Source of the DNA: Diphasiastrum complanatum
Taxonomy: Eukaryota; Streptophyta; Lycopodiopsida; Lycopodiales; Lycopodiaceae
NCBI GenBank assembly: GCA_029204225.1
Contig: CM055104.1
Coordinates: 21,947,952 to 22,011,951 of the forward strand
Length of the DNA: 64,000 bases
Direction of reading: 5' to 3'
Part shown: positions 1 to 13,432 of the stretch, one piece after another
How positions within the stretch are numbered: position 1 is the first letter of the stretch
Layout of the letters: every line of letters starts with the position of its first letter
Program-made: the position numbers and the translations under genes
Notes under the pieces: generated by a model
Seen by the model: the letters and a program-made list of their open reading frames with translations, nothing else
The model's database searches: none
What the model was told of the DNA's origin: nothing

Positions 1-2623
1 TCACGTACAGTGGGCAATGTCGAGTGGAACCTGTTGCGACAGACGGGACGCCGATTGGATCGACGGGTGCCCCGATACGTCCGTCCGAAGTTCTGCCCCG
101 AAAAAGTCTTAAGGGACACTTGACCGGTCGGGTCCTGGAATGAGTCCGACTTGTCCGGAGTGGCACGGAATACTGCGCAAAGGCTCATGGGCCCCATACC
201 GACCAATCGGATCCAGCCAGGCATGAATCTGACGTCGTTTGGTCAAAATGACCATTGGTCCCGGCGATAGCGCAGTTACGGCACGCGAGAAAGGACTACT
301 TTTGCTGGTTTCCACCCAAAGGTCAAGTTTCTCCGAACAAGGTCTGTTGAACGTACAGTCAATTCCGACAAGTGGGCAACGTCGAGTGGAACCTGTGGGG
401 ACAGACGGAATGCAGAACGGATGGACGGGTGGCCCACGACCTCCGTCCGAAGTTCCGCCCAGAAAAAGTCTTCAGGGACACTTGACCGGTCGGGACCTGG
501 AATGGGTCCGACTTGTACGGAGTGGCCCGGAATCCTGTAGAAAGGCTCGTGGGCCCCATACTGACCAGAAGGATCTAGCCCGGCATGAATCTGTCGTCGT
601 TTGGTGAAAATGACCATTGGTCCCAGCGTTAGCGCAGTTACTGCATGCGAAAAAGGACTACTTTTGCTGGTTTCCGCCTAAAGGCCCAGTTCCTCCGAAC
701 GAGGCCCGTTTTACATACAGTCAGTTCCGACCAGTGGGCAACGTCGAGTGGAACTTGTGGGGACAGACAGTATGCCAAACGGATCGACGGGTGGCCCAAG
801 ACCTCCATCCGAAGTTCCGCCCAGAAAAAGTCTTCGGGGCCACTTGACCGGTCGAGACCTGGAATGGGTCCGACTTGTGCGGAGTGGCCCGAAATACAGT
901 GGAAAGGCTCGTGGGCCCCATACTAACCAGACGGATCCAGCCCGGCATGAATCTGGCGTCGTTTGGTCAGAATGACCATTGGTCCCGGCGTTAGCGTAGT
1001 TACGGCACGCGAAAAAGGACTACTTTTGCTGGTTTCCGCCCAAAGGCCCAGTTTCTCGAACCGAGGCCCATTTCACGTACAGTCAGTTCCGACCAGTGGA
1101 GAACATTGAGTGGAACCTTTGGAGACAGACGGGAATTCGAAAGGATCGATGGGTGGCCCGATACCTCCGTCCGAACTTCCGCCCAGAAAAAGTCTTCAGG
1201 GACACTTGACCGGTCGGGACCTGGAATGGGTCCGGCTTGTGGCCCGGAATTCTGTAGAAAGGCTCGTGGGCCCGATACTGACCAGACGGATCCAACCCGG
1301 CATGATTCCGACGTCCATTGGTCAAAATGACCATTGGTCCCGGCGTTAGCGCAGTTACGGCACGGAAAAAGGACTACTTTTGCTGGTTTCCGTCCAAAGT
1401 TCTCCGAACGAGGCCCGTTTCACTTACATTCAGTTCCGACCAGTGAGCAACGTAGAGTGGAACCTGTGGGGACAGACGAGACGCCAAAACGGATTGACAA
1501 GTGGTCTGAGACCTCCCTCCGAAGTTCCGACCCGAAAAAGTCATTAGGGACACTTGACCGGTCGGGACCTGGAATGGGTCCTACTTGTCCGGAGTGTCCC
1601 GGAATCCCGTCCGAACGAGGCCCATTTCACGTACAGTCAGTTCCGACCAGTGGGTAACGTTGAGTGGAACCTCTGGAGACAGACTGGAATTCGAAAGGAT
1701 CGATGGGTGGCCCGAGACCTCCGTCCGAAGTTCCGCCCAGAAAAAGTCTTCAAGGACACTTGACCGGTCGGGACCTGGAATGGGTCCGACTGTGCGGAGT
1801 GGCCCGGAATTCTGTAGAAAGGCTCGTGGGCTCGATACTGACCAGACGGATCCAACCCGGCATGATTCCGACATCCTTTGGTGAAAATGACCATTGGTCC
1901 CAACGATAGCGCAGTTAGGGCACACGAAAAAGGACTACTTTTGCTGGTTTCCGTCCAAAGTTCTCCGAACGAGGCCCGTTTCCGGTACAGTCAGTTCCGA
2001 CTAGTGGGCAACGTAGAGTGGGACCTGTGGGGACAGACGGGACGCCAAACGGATTGACAAGTGGCCCGAGACCTCCGTTCGAAGTTCCGCCACGAAAAAG
2101 TCTTCAGGGCCACTTGACCGGTCGAGACCTGGAATGGGTGCGACTTGACCGGAGTGGCCCGAAATCCAGTGGACAGGCTGGTGGGCCCCATACTGACCAA
2201 TCGGATCCAGCCCGGCATGAATCTGACGTCGTTTGGTCAAAATGACCATTGGTCCCACTGATAGCGCAGTTACGGCACGCAAAAAAGGACTACTTTTGCT
2301 TGTTTCACGTACAGTCAGTTCCGACCAGTGAGCAACGTCGAGTGGAACCTCTGGAGACAGACGGGAATTCGAAAGGATCGATGGGTGGCCCGATACCTCC
2401 GTCCGAAGTTCCGCCCAGAAAAAGTCTTCAGGGACACTTGACCGGTCGGGCGGATTGACATGTGGCCCGAGACCTCCGTCCGAAGTTCCGCCCCGAAAAA
2501 GTCTTTAGGGACAATTGACCGGTCGGGACCTGGAATGGGTCCGACTTGTCCGGACTGTCCCGGAATCCCGTGGAAAGGCTCGTAGGCCCAGACGTATCCA
2601 GTCGGGCATGATTCCGACGACGT

Positions 2624-5600
2624 TTGGTCAAAATGTCCATTGGTCCTGACGATAGTGTAGTTAGGGCATCCGAAGAAGCACTTTTGCTGGTTTCCGCCCA
2701 AAGTCCCAGTTTTCCCGAACGAGGACCATTTCACGTGCAGTTAGTTCCGACCAGTGGGCAACGTCGAGTGGAACCTGTGGGCATAGACAGGACGCCAAAC
2801 GGATCGACGGGTGGCCCGAGACCTCCGTCCAAAGTTCCGCCCAAAAAAAGTCTTCAGGGCCACTTGACCGGTCGAGATCTGGAATGGGTCCGACTTGTCC
2901 GGAGTGGCCCGAAATCTAGTGGAAAGGCTCGTGCGCCCGATACTGACCAATCGGATCCAGCATGACATGAATCTGACGTCGTTTGGTCAAAATGACCATT
3001 GGTCCCGCTGATAGCGCAGTTACAGCACGCGAAAAAGGACTACTTTCATTGGTTTCACGTACAGTCAGTTCAGACCAGTGGGCAACATCGAGTGGAACCT
3101 CTGGAGATGGACGGGAATTCGAAAGGATCGATGGGTGGCCCGATACCTCCGTCCGAAGTTCCTCCTAAGAAAAGTCTTCAAGGACACTTGACCGGTCGGG
3201 ACCTGGAAAGGGTCCGACTAGTCCGGAGTGGCCCGGAATTCTGTAGAAAGGCTCGTGGGCCCGATATTGACCAGACGGATCCAGCCTGGCATGATTCCGA
3301 CGTCCTTTGTTCAAAATGACCATTGGTCTCGACGATAGCGCAGTTAGGGCACGCGAAAAAGGACTACTTTTGCTGGTTTCTGTCCAGAGTTCTCCGAATG
3401 AGGCCCGTTTCACGTACAGTCAGTTCCGACCAGTGGGCAACGTAGAGTGGAACCTGTGGGGATATACGGAACGCCGAACGGATTGACATGTGGCCCGAGA
3501 CCTCCGTCCGAAGTTCCGCCCCGAAAAAGTCTTTAGGGACACTTGACCGGTCGGGACTTGGAATGTGTCCGACTTGTTCGGAGTGTCCTGGAATCCCGTG
3601 GAAAGGCTCGTGGGCCCAAACGGATCCAGCCGGGCATGATTCCAACGACGTGTCCGGACTGTCCCGGAATCCCGGAATCCCGTGGGCCCAGACGGATCCA
3701 GCCAGGCATGATTCCGATGACGTTTGGTCAAAATGTCCATTGGTCCTGACGATAGCGCAGTTAGGGCACGCAATGAAGGACTTTTACTGGTTTTCGCCCA
3801 AAGTCCCAGTTTCTCCGAACGAGGACCATTTCACGTACAGTCAGTTTCGACCAGTGCGCAACGTCAAGTGGAACCTGTGGGGATAGACAAGACGAGAAAC
3901 GGATCGACGGGTGGCCCGAGACCTTCTTCCAAAGTTCCGCCCAGAAAAAGTCTTCAGGGCCACTTGACTGGTCGAGACTTGGAATGGGTCCGACTTGTCC
4001 GGAGTGGCCCGAAATCCAGTGGAAAGGCTCGTGGGCCCCATACTGACCAGACGGATCCAGCCAGGCATGAATCTGACGACGTTTGGTCAAAATGACCATT
4101 GGTCCCGGCGTTAGCGCAGTTACGACACGCGAAAAAGGACTACTTTTGCTGGTTTCCGCCCAAAGGCCCATTTTCTCCGGCCGAGGCCCATTTCACATAC
4201 AGTCAGTTCCGACCAGTGTGCAACGTCGAGTGGAACCTCTGGAGACAGACGGGAATTCGAAAGGATCGATGGGTGGCCCGAGACCTCCGTCCGAAGTTCC
4301 GCCCGGAAAAAGTCTTCAGGGACACTTGACCGGTCGGGACCTGGAATGGGTCCGACTGTGCGGAATGTCCCGGAATTCTGTAGAAAGGCTCGTGGGCCTG
4401 ATACTGACCAAACGGATCTTACCCGGCATGATTTCGACGTCGTTTGGTCAAAATGACCATTGGTCCCGACGATAGCGCAGTTAGGGCACGCGAAAAAGGA
4501 CTACTTTTGCTGGTTTCAGTCCAAAGTTCTCCGAACGAGGCCCGTTTCACGTACAGTTAGTTCCGACCAGTGGGCAACGTAGAGTGGAACGTGCGGGGAC
4601 AGACGGGACGCCAAAACGGATTGACAAGTGGCCCGAGACCTCCGTCCGAAGTTCCGACCTGAAAAAGTCTTTAGGGACACTTAACCGGTCGGGACCTGGA
4701 ATGGATCCGACTTGTCCGGAGTGTCCCGGAATCCCGTGGAAAGGCTCATGGGCCTAGACGGATCCAGCCGGGGATGATTTTGACCACGTTTGGTCAAAAT
4801 GTCCATTGTTCCTGACGATAGGGCAGTTAGGGGATGCGAAGAACCCCTTTTCCTGGTTTCCGCCCAAAGTCCCAGTTTTTTCGAATGAAGACCATTTCAG
4901 GTACAGTCAGTTCCGACCAGTGGGCAACGTTGAGTGGAACCTGTGGGGACAGACAGGATGCCTAACGGATCGACGGGTGGCCCGAGACCTCCGTCCAAAG
5001 TTCTGCCCAGAAAAAGCCTTCAGGGCCACTTGACCGGTCGAGAGCTGGAATGGGTCCAACTTGTCTCGAGTGGCACGAAATCTAGTAGAAAGGCTCGTGG
5101 GCCCCATACTGAGCAGACGGATCCAGCCCGGCATGAATCTGACGTTGTTTGGTCAAATTGACCATTGGTCCCGGCGTTAGCGCAGTTATGGCACGCGAAA
5201 AAGAACTACTTTTGCTGGTTTCCGCCCAAAGGCCCAGTCCGTCCGAACGAGGCCCATTTCAAGTACAGTAAGTTCCGACCAGTGGGCAACATCGAGTGTA
5301 ACCTCTGGAGACAGACGGGAATTCGAAAGGATCGATGGGTGGCCCGATACCTCCGTCCGAACTTCCGCCCAGAAAAAGTCCCGGCGGAAAAATGACCGGT
5401 CGGGACCTGGAATGTGTCCGACTTGTCCGGAGTGGCCCGGAATCCTGTAGAAAGGCTAGTGGGCCCGATATTGACCAGACGGATCCAACCCGGCATGTTT
5501 CCGACGTCCTTTGGTCAAAATGACCATTGGTCCCGACGATAGCACAGTTAGGGCACGCGAAAAAGGACTACTTTTGCTGGTTTCCGTCCAAAGTTCTCCG

Positions 5601-5859
5601 AACGAGGCCCATTTCACGTACAGTCAGTTCCGACCAGTGGGCAACGTAGAGTGGAACCTGTGTGGACAGACGGGACGCCAAAACGGATTGACAAGTGGCC
5701 CGAGACCTCCGTCCGAAGTTCCGCCCCGAAAAAGTCTTTAGGGACACTTGCCCGGTCGGGACCTGGAATGGGTCCGACTTGTCCGAAGTGTCCCGGAATC
5801 CCGTGGAAAGACTCGTGGGCCCAGACGTATCCAGCCCGGCATGAATCTGACGTCGTTTG
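2624..5859 (+). repeat. Trimeric higher-order repeat within the satellite
   Basis: Successive monomers here follow the order B-E-S three times: B at 2624, 3727, 4790; E at 2984, 4086, 5150; S at 3312, 4447, 5512. Trimer spacings are about 1103 and 1063 bp. The B monomers in this register share private features: AAAATGTCCATTG instead of AAAATGACCATTG, CCTGACGATAG, and a shortened version of the AAAAAGGACTACTTTTG block. Members of the same register are therefore more alike than neighbours. Similar B members recur at 6566 and 9447, outside the strict order. Confidence 0.75.
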
Positions 5860-8334
5860 GTCAAAATGACCTTTGGTCCCGACGTTAGCGCAGTTACGGC
5901 ACATGAAAAAGGACTACTTTTGCTGGTTTCCGCCCAAAGGCCCAGTTTCTCCGGCCGAGGCCCATTTCACGTACAGTCAGTTCCGACCAGTGGGCAACGT
6001 CAAGTGGAACCTTTGGAGACAGACGGGAATTTCAAAGAATCGATGGGTGGCCCGAGACCTCCGTCCGAAGTTCCGCCCAAAAAAAGTCTTCAGGGACACT
6101 TGACCGGTCGGGACCTGGAATGGGTCCGACTATGCGGAGTGGCCCGGAATTCTGTAGAAAGGCTCGTGGGCCCGATACTAACCAGACAGATCCAACCCGG
6201 CATGATTCCGACGTCCTTTGGTCAAAATGACCATTGGTCCCGACGATAGCACAGTTAGGGCACGCGAAAAAGGACTACTTTTGCTGGTTTCCGTCCAAAG
6301 TTCTCCAAACGAGGCCTATTTCACGTACAGTCAGTTCCGACCAGCGGACAACGTAGAGTGGAACCTGTGGGGACAGACAGGACGCCAAACGGATTGACAG
6401 GTGGCCCGAGACCTCCGTCCGAAGTTTCGCCCCGAAAAAGTCTTTAGGGACACTTGACCGGTCGGGACCTGGAATGGGTCCGACTTGTCCGGAGTGTCCC
6501 GGAATCCTGTTGAAAGGTTCGTGGGCCCAGACGGATCCACCCGGGCATGATTCCGACGACGTTTGGTCAAAATGTCCATTGGTCCTGATGATACCGCAGT
6601 TAGGGCACGCGAAGAAGCACTTTTGCTGGTTTCCGCCGAAAGTCCTAGTTTTGCCAAACGAGGACCATTTCACGTACAATCAGTTCCGACCAGTGGGCAA
6701 CGTCGAGTGGAACTTGTGGGGACAAACAGGAAGCCAAACGGATCGAAGGGTAGCCCGAGACCTCCGTCCAAAGTTCCGCCCAGAAAAAATCTTCAGGGCC
6801 ACTTGACCGGTCGAGACCTGGAATGGGTCCGACTTGTCCGGAGTGGCCCAAAATCCAGTGGAAAGGCTCGTGGGCCCCATACCGACGAATCGGATCCAGC
6901 CAGGCATGAATCTGACGTCGTTTGGTCAAAATGAGCACTGGTCCAGGCGATAGAGCAGTTACGGCACACAAAAAAGGACTACTTTTGCTGGTTTCCGCCC
7001 AAAGGCCCAGTTTCTCCGAACAAGGCCTGTTGCACGTACAGTCAATTCCGACAAGTGGGCAACGTCGAGTGGAACTTGTGGGGACAAACGAGACGCCGAA
7101 CGGATCGACGGGTGGCCCGAGACCTCCGTCCAAAGTTTCGCCTTGAAAAAGTCTTCAGGGACACTTGACCGGTCGGGACCAGGAACGGGTCCGAGTTGTC
7201 CGCAGTGGCCCAGAATCTAGCGAAAAGGCTTGTGGGCCTCGTACTCACCAGGCAGATCCAGCCCGTCATGATTCCGACGTTGTTTGGTCAAAATGACCAT
7301 TGGTTCTGGTGATAGCGCAGTTAGGGCACGCGAAAAGGGACTACTTTTGCTGGTTTCCGCCCAAAGGCCCAGTTCCTCCGAACGAGGCCCGTTTCACATA
7401 CAATCAGTTCCGACCAATGGGCAACGTCGAGTGGAACCTCTGGGTATAGACGGGACGCGGAAACGGATCGATGGGTGGCCTGAAACCTCCGTCCGAAGAT
7501 CCGCCCAGAAAAAGTCTTTAGGGACATTTGACTGGTCGGGACCTAGAATGGGTCCGACATGTCGGGAGTGGCCCGGAATCCTGTGGAAAGCCTCGTGGTC
7601 CCCATATTGACCAGACGGATCCTACCCGGCATGATTCTGACATCGTTTGGTCAAAATGACCGATGGTCCCGGCGATAGCGCAATTAGGGCACGCCAAAAA
7701 GGACTACTTTTGTTGGTTTCCGTCCAAAGGCCCAATTTCTCCGAACGAGGCGGGTTTCACGTACAGTCAGTTCCGACCAGTGGGCAATGTCGAGACGGGT
7801 GGCCCGATACGTCCGTCCTAAGTTCTGCCCCAAAAAAGTCTTCAGGGACACTTGAGCGGTTGGGTCCTGGAATGGGTCCGACTTGTCCAGAGTGGCACGG
7901 AATCCCGCGGAAATGCTCGTGGGCCCCATACCGACCAATCAGATCCAGCCAGGCATGAATCTGACGTCGTTTGGTCAAAATGACCATTGGTCCCGGCGTT
8001 AGCGCAGTTATGGCACGCGAACAAGGACTACTTTTGCTGGTTTCCGCCCAAAGGCCCAGTTTCTCCGAACGAGGCCCGTTTTACATACAGTCAGTTCCGA
8101 CTAGTGGGCAACGTCGAGTGGAACCTGTGGGGATAGACAGGATGCCAAACAGATCGACGGGTGGCCCGAGACCTCCATCCGAAGTTCCGCCCAGAAAAAG
8201 TCTTCAGGGCCACTTGACCGGTCGAGACCTGGAATGGGTCCGACTTGTCCGGAGTGGCCCAAAATACAGTGGAAAGGTTCGTGGCCCCCATACTAACCAG
8301 ACGGATCCAGCCCGGCATGAATCTGGCGTCGTTT

Positions 8335-9059
8335 GGTCAAAATGACCATTGGTCCCGGCGTTAGCGCAGTTACGGCACACGAAAACGGACTACTTTTGCT
8401 GGTTTCCACCCAAAGGCCCAGTTAGCCCGAACGAGGCCCATTTCACGTACAGTCAGTTCCGACCAGTGGGCAACGTTGAGTGGAACCTCTGGAGACAGAC
8501 GGGAATTCGAAAGGATCGATGGGTGGCCCGAGACCTCCGTCCGAAGTTCCGCCCAAAAAAAGTCTTCAGGGCCACTTGACCGGTCGAGACCTGGAATGGG
8601 TCCGACTTGTCCGGAGTGGCCCGAAATACAGTGGAAAGGCTCGTGGGCCCCATACTAACCAGACGGATCCAGCCCGGCATGCATCTGGCGTCGTTTGGTT
8701 AAAATGACCATTGGTCCCGGCGTTAGCGCAGTTACGGCACACGAAAACGGACTACTTTTGCTGGTTTCCACCCAAAGGCCCAGTTAGTCCGAACGAGGCC
8801 CATGTCATGTACAGTCAGTTCCGACCAGTGGGCAACGTTGAGTGGAACCTCTGGAGACAGACTGGAATTCGAAAGGATCGATGGGTGGCCCGAGACCTCC
8901 GTCCGAAGTTCCGCCCAGAAAAAGTCTTCAGGGCCACTTGACCGGTCGAGACCTGGAATGGGTCCGACTTGACCGGAGTGGCCCGAAATCCAGTGGAAAA
9001 GCTCATGGGCCCCATACTGACCAATCGGATCCAGCCCGGCATGAATCTGACGTCGTTTG
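8335..9059 (+). repeat. Recently duplicated adjacent satellite monomers
   Basis: Monomers 8335-8697 and 8698-9059 are near-identical type E copies. They share the private ACACGAAAACGGACTAC variant and the CCACCCAAAGGCCCAGTTAG block. This suggests a recent local duplication or conversion within the array. Confidence 0.8.
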
Positions 9060-11993
9060 GTCAAAATGACCATTGGTCCCACTGATATCGCAGTTACGGC
9101 ACGCAAAAAAGGACTACTTTTGCTTCACGTACAGTCAGTACCGACCAGTGAGCAACGTCGAGTGGAACCTCTGGAGACAGACGGGAATTCGAAAGGATCG
9201 ATGGGTGGCCCGATACCTCCGTCCGAAGTTCCGCCCAGAAAAAGTCTTCAGGGACACTTGACCGGTCGGGCGGATTGACTAGTGGCCCGAGACCTCCGTT
9301 CGAAGTTCCGCCCCGAAAAAGTCTTTAGGGACACTTGACCGGTCGGGACCTAGAATGGGTCCGACTTGTCTGGACTGTCTCGGAATCCCGTGGAAAGGCT
9401 CGTAAGCCCAGACAAATCTAGCCGGGCATGATTCCGATGACGTTTGGTCAAAATGTCTATTGGTCCTGACGATAGCGCAGTTAGGGCACGCGAAGAAGGA
9501 CATTTGCTGGTTTCCTCCCAAAGTCCCAGTTTTCCCAATCGAGGAACATTTCAGGTACAGTCAGTTCCGACCAGTGGGCAACGTTGAGTGGAACCTGTGG
9601 GGACAGACAGGAAGCCAAACGGATCGACGGGTGCCTCCGTCCAAAGTTCTGCCCAGAAAAAGCCTTCAGGGCCACTTGACCGGTCGAGACCTGGAATGGG
9701 TCCAACTTGTCCCGAGTGGCCCGGAATCTAGTGGAAAGGCTCGTGGGCCCCATACTGACCAGACGGATCCAGCCCGGCATGAATCTCACGTTGTTTGGTC
9801 AAAATGACCATTGGTCCTGGCGTTAGCGCAGTTACGGCACGCGAAAAAGGACGACTTTTGCTGGTTTCCGCCCAAAGGCCCAGTTTCTCGGACCGAGGCC
9901 CATTTCACGTACAGTCAGTTCCGACCAGTGGAGAACATCGAGTGGAACCTTTGGAGACAGACGGGAATTCCAAAGGATCGATGGGTGGCCCGATACCTCC
10001 GTCCGAACTTCCGCCCAGAAAAAGTCTTCAGGGACACTTGACCGGTCGGGACCTGGAATGGGTCCGACTTGTCCGGAGTGGCCCGGAATTCTGTAGAAAG
10101 GCTCGTGGGCCCGATACTGACCAGACGGATCCAACCCGGCATGATTCCGACGTCCATTGGTCAAAATGACCATTGGTCCCAGCGCAGTTACGGCACCCAG
10201 ACGGATCCAGCCCGGCAGGAATCTGACGTCGTTTGGTCAAAATGCCATTGGTCCCGGCGTTAGCACAGTTACGGCACACGAAAAAGGACTACTTTTGCTG
10301 GTTTCTGCCCAAAGGCCCAGTTTCTCCAAACGAGGCCCATTTCACGTACAGTCAGTTCCGACCAGTGGGCAACGTCGAGTGGAACCTATGGAGACAGACG
10401 AAAACTCCAAAGGATCGACGGGTGGCCCGAGACCTCCGTCCGAAGTTCCGCCCAGAAAAAGTCTTCAAGGACACTTGACCGGTCGGAACCTGGAATGGGT
10501 CCGACTTGTCCGGAGTTGCCCGGAAACCTGTGGAAAGGCTCGTAGGCCCCATACTGACCAGACGGATCCAGCCCGGCATGATTCCGACGTTGTCTGGTCA
10601 AAATGACCATTGGTCCTGACGATAGTGCAGTTAGGGCACGCGAAAAAGGACTACTTTTGCTAGTTTCCACCTAAAGGCCCAATTTCTCCGAACAAGGCCC
10701 GTTTCACGTACAGTCAGTTCCAACCAGTGGGCAACGTGGAGTGCAACCTGTGGGGATAGACAGGACGCCCAACGAATCGACGGGTGGCCCGCGACCTCCG
10801 TCCAAAGCTCCGCCCAGAAAAAGTCTTCAGGGACACTTGATCGGTCGGGACCTAGAATGGGTCCATCTTGTCCGGAGTGGCCCGGAATCCTGTGGAAAGG
10901 AGAGTGGGCCCCCCTACTAACTAGACGGATCCAGCCCATCATGATTCCGACATCTTTTGGTCAAAATTACCATTGGTCCCGGCGATAGAGCAGTTAGGGC
11001 ACGCAAAAAAAGACTACTTTTGCTGGTTTCCGCCCAAAGGCCTAGATTCTCATAACGAGGCCCGTTTCACGTACAGTCAGTTCCGACCAGTGGGCAACGT
11101 TGAGTGGAACCTGTGGGGACAGACGGGATGCCGAACGGATCGACGGGTGGCCCGAGACCTCCGTCCGGAGTTCTGCCCAAAAAAAGGCTTCAGGAACACT
11201 TGACCGGTCGGGACCTTGAATGGGTCCGACTTGTCCGGAGTGGCCCGAAATCCTGTGGAAAGGCTCGTGGGCCCCATACTGACCAGATGGATCCAGCCCG
11301 GCATGATTCCAACGTCGTTTGGTCAAAATGACCATTGGTCTTGCCGATAGTGCAGTTAGGGCACGTGAAAAAGGACTACTTTTGCTGGTTTCTGCCCAAA
11401 GGCCCAGTTTCTCCGAACAAGGCCAGTTTCACGTACAGTCAGTTCCGACCAGTGGGCAACGTTGAGTGGAACTTGTGGGGACAGATGGGACGCCGAACGG
11501 ATCGACGGGTGGCCCGAGACCTCCGTCCGAAGTTCCGCCCAGGAAAAGTCTTCAGGGACACTTGACCGGTCGGGACCTGGAATGGGTCCGACTTGTCCGG
11601 AGTGGCCCGGAATTCTGTAGAAAGGCTCGTGGGCCCAATACTGACCAGACGGATCCAACCCGGCATGATTCCGACGTCCTTTGGTGAAAATGACCATTGG
11701 TCCCAACGATAGCGCAGTTAGGGCACACGAAAAAGGACTACTTTTGCTGGTTTCCGTCCAAAGGCCCAGTTTCTTCGAACGAGGGCTGTTTCACTTACAG
11801 TCAGTTCCGACCAGTGGGCAACGTTGAGTGGAACCTGTGGGGACAGACGGGACGCCGAACGGATTGACAGGTGTCCCGAGACCTCCGTCTGAAGTTCCGC
11901 CCAGAAAAAGTCTTTAGGGACACTTGGCCGGTTGGGACCTGGAATGGGTCTGAATTGTCTGGAGTGCCCCGGAATGTTGTGGAAACGCTCGTA

Positions 11994-13351
11994 AACCCTC
12001 CTCCTCTAAGTTTTACTACTCAAAAACTTATTTGGTGTTGTGCAATAGAATCTAAGCACAAGTGAAAAGAATTTTTTTTGTTCACACTACAAGTAACAAT
12101 AGAAAAGCATTAATATCATGGTGGACGTACGTAACTGTGCTGGCTGGGAGGTCTTCTTTTCAGTGTGGCTTGTATTTAGGTGTGATTACAGTTGTCGTCT
12201 TTTTATATTCCGTTGTGGGTATGTATGGTAGAGTGCCCTCCTCTCCCCTCCCTGAATGAAATTGACCCCTGAGAATGACGTTGAGGGATTGGTGAGTCAT
12301 AATAGGAATGGAAGGCTTTGGCTGTATTGCAATTTGCTCGAAGTGTCATTGATATGAGGTTAAGGCGCAAGTCTTTCCAGGCTAAATTACCGATATTCCA
12401 ATGTTACGTACTAAGCCTTCAGATGATTGAAAACCTTCTCTAGTTCTCGGTAACCTCTACGTCTGGCCTTAATTCTAGGCACCAAAGGATGGACTGTTAT
12501 AACTTTCATTTGCGAGCTTATCGGGGTTTGAGCCAGGTAGTTGCAAGGTTTGGTGGCTCCGAATTGCAGGGGTTGCTTCCGTCCATTGTTGGGTACCGTC
12601 GATGTTGCCTGTAAGCAGCAATGTTTCGAGATATCTCTGAAAGTAGTGATGGATGGGCATCAGAGAAAAATTCAGTGAAATGAATGCCCAAAGAATTTAC
12701 ATAAACTAAGGTAGGTGCCTTGTGAAAAGGGATTCCAGTTGTGATCTCCTAAGGTTGGTGGACGTGTAAATCCTTGGGATGCCAAATAGATTAGCCTCGT
12801 CAAAATGCCTCAATTTAAAAAAATGTTAACATTGAGTTTCAAGGGTACCAAAGTTTAAATTTTTTTTGAAATCCGTCCTGTGGCGCGAGGAGGCAACGTT
12901 GATGGGAAGAAGGCTTCGCTGGAAGGAGAGCATGGAGAAGAGGCTTCGCTGCTCAGATTCGCTGCTCAAGACTGCTCAAGACTGTAAAGAAAAGATCTTG
13001 AAGAGGCTAGGTTCATTGCTCAGCTGGGAAATGCTATGATTAAGGATCCATGCTTTGCTACTGAGCTGGGAGGACTGAGTAAACGTGTTTTGACTTTGCT
13101 ACTGAGCTGGGAGGACTGAAACGTGTTTTGATGAGGCTTCATTGATCAGCTGTGAAGAGGCTTCCCTGTTCACATGTAGCTCTATGAGGTTAGATGATTT
13201 CTTGTTTCTTTTAGGAGCCATTTCATGCCAGTTGGAATGCTGTGAATGTTTTTGGGATTTGTTGCAGTTACAGAATTTTATCTATTGAGGTTCTCTTAAG
13301 AAGATCACTGTTGGCTGGTACTGATCTTGACCAATTGCTGGTTGGTTGCAG
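11994..13351. other. Satellite-flanking DNA without a recognised gene
   Basis: Nothing coding is convincing here. At 13053-13133 a unit of about 41 bp (starting CTTTGCTACTGAGCTGGGAG) is present twice in tandem. The surrounding 12940-13170 segment is a patchwork of GAGGCTTC and GCTCAGCTG-type words that looks like decayed minisatellite. Confidence 0.5.
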
Positions 13352-13432
13352 CATATACAAGGTGTTTGATCTGAAGAATTACACCATGTTGTACTCAATT
13401 TCTGATGAACATGTCCAGGAGATAAAGATCAG
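13352..13432 (+). pseudogene. Exon-like fragment of a conserved plant protein (possible)
   Basis: An open segment of 81 nt follows a good acceptor (TTGGTTGCAG) and precedes a donor-like GTACAGTAAG. It is read in the phase that gives a peptide containing YKVFDLKNYTMLYSISD and ending VQEIKI. From memory this resembles a stretch of a conserved plant WD-repeat-like/beta-propeller protein family; I cannot name the gene. No neighbouring exons with the same logic were found within 2 kb either side, so it may be one exon of a gene with long introns or a captured fragment. The weakness is that a single 27-codon exon match can arise by chance. Confidence 0.35.

Larger units (their letters stand above)
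1..11993 (+). repeat. GC-rich tandem satellite array, monomer about 362 bp
   Basis: The block GGTCAAAATGACCATTGGTC and close variants recurs at about 241, 603, 965, 1319, 1879, 2235, 2624, 2984, 3312, 3727, 4086, 4447, 4790, 5150 and so on to 11690, with most spacings 342-364 bp. Other conserved landmarks in each monomer are GTACAGTCAGTTCCGACCAG, GGGCAACGTCGAGTGGAAC, CTTGACCGGTCG and a BamHI site in CGGATCCAGCCCGGCATG. The array enters from beyond the left edge and ends near 11993, inside a monomer just after GCTCGT. Three monomer types can be told apart. Type E has GGGAATTCGAAAGGATCGAT. Type B has a GACGCCGAACGGATCGACGG-like core. Type S has CGGATTGACAAGTGG and lacks about 18 bp before the BamHI site. 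The block is visibly GC-richer than the DNA to its right. The short ORFs it contains are by-products of repetition. Confidence 0.97.

Noticed and set aside
109-11700. Dozens of 60-160 codon ORFs on both strands in the satellite
   Set aside because: They repeat with the monomer, occur in several frames at once, and break whenever the monomer length changes. The satellite is GC-rich and poor in stop triplets, so open frames are expected. No family or start context supports translation.
1-11993. CRISPR-like or rDNA-spacer interpretation of the regular repeats
   Set aside because: The whole 362-bp unit is repeated with no unique spacers, and no rRNA sequence is recognised; it is an ordinary satellite.
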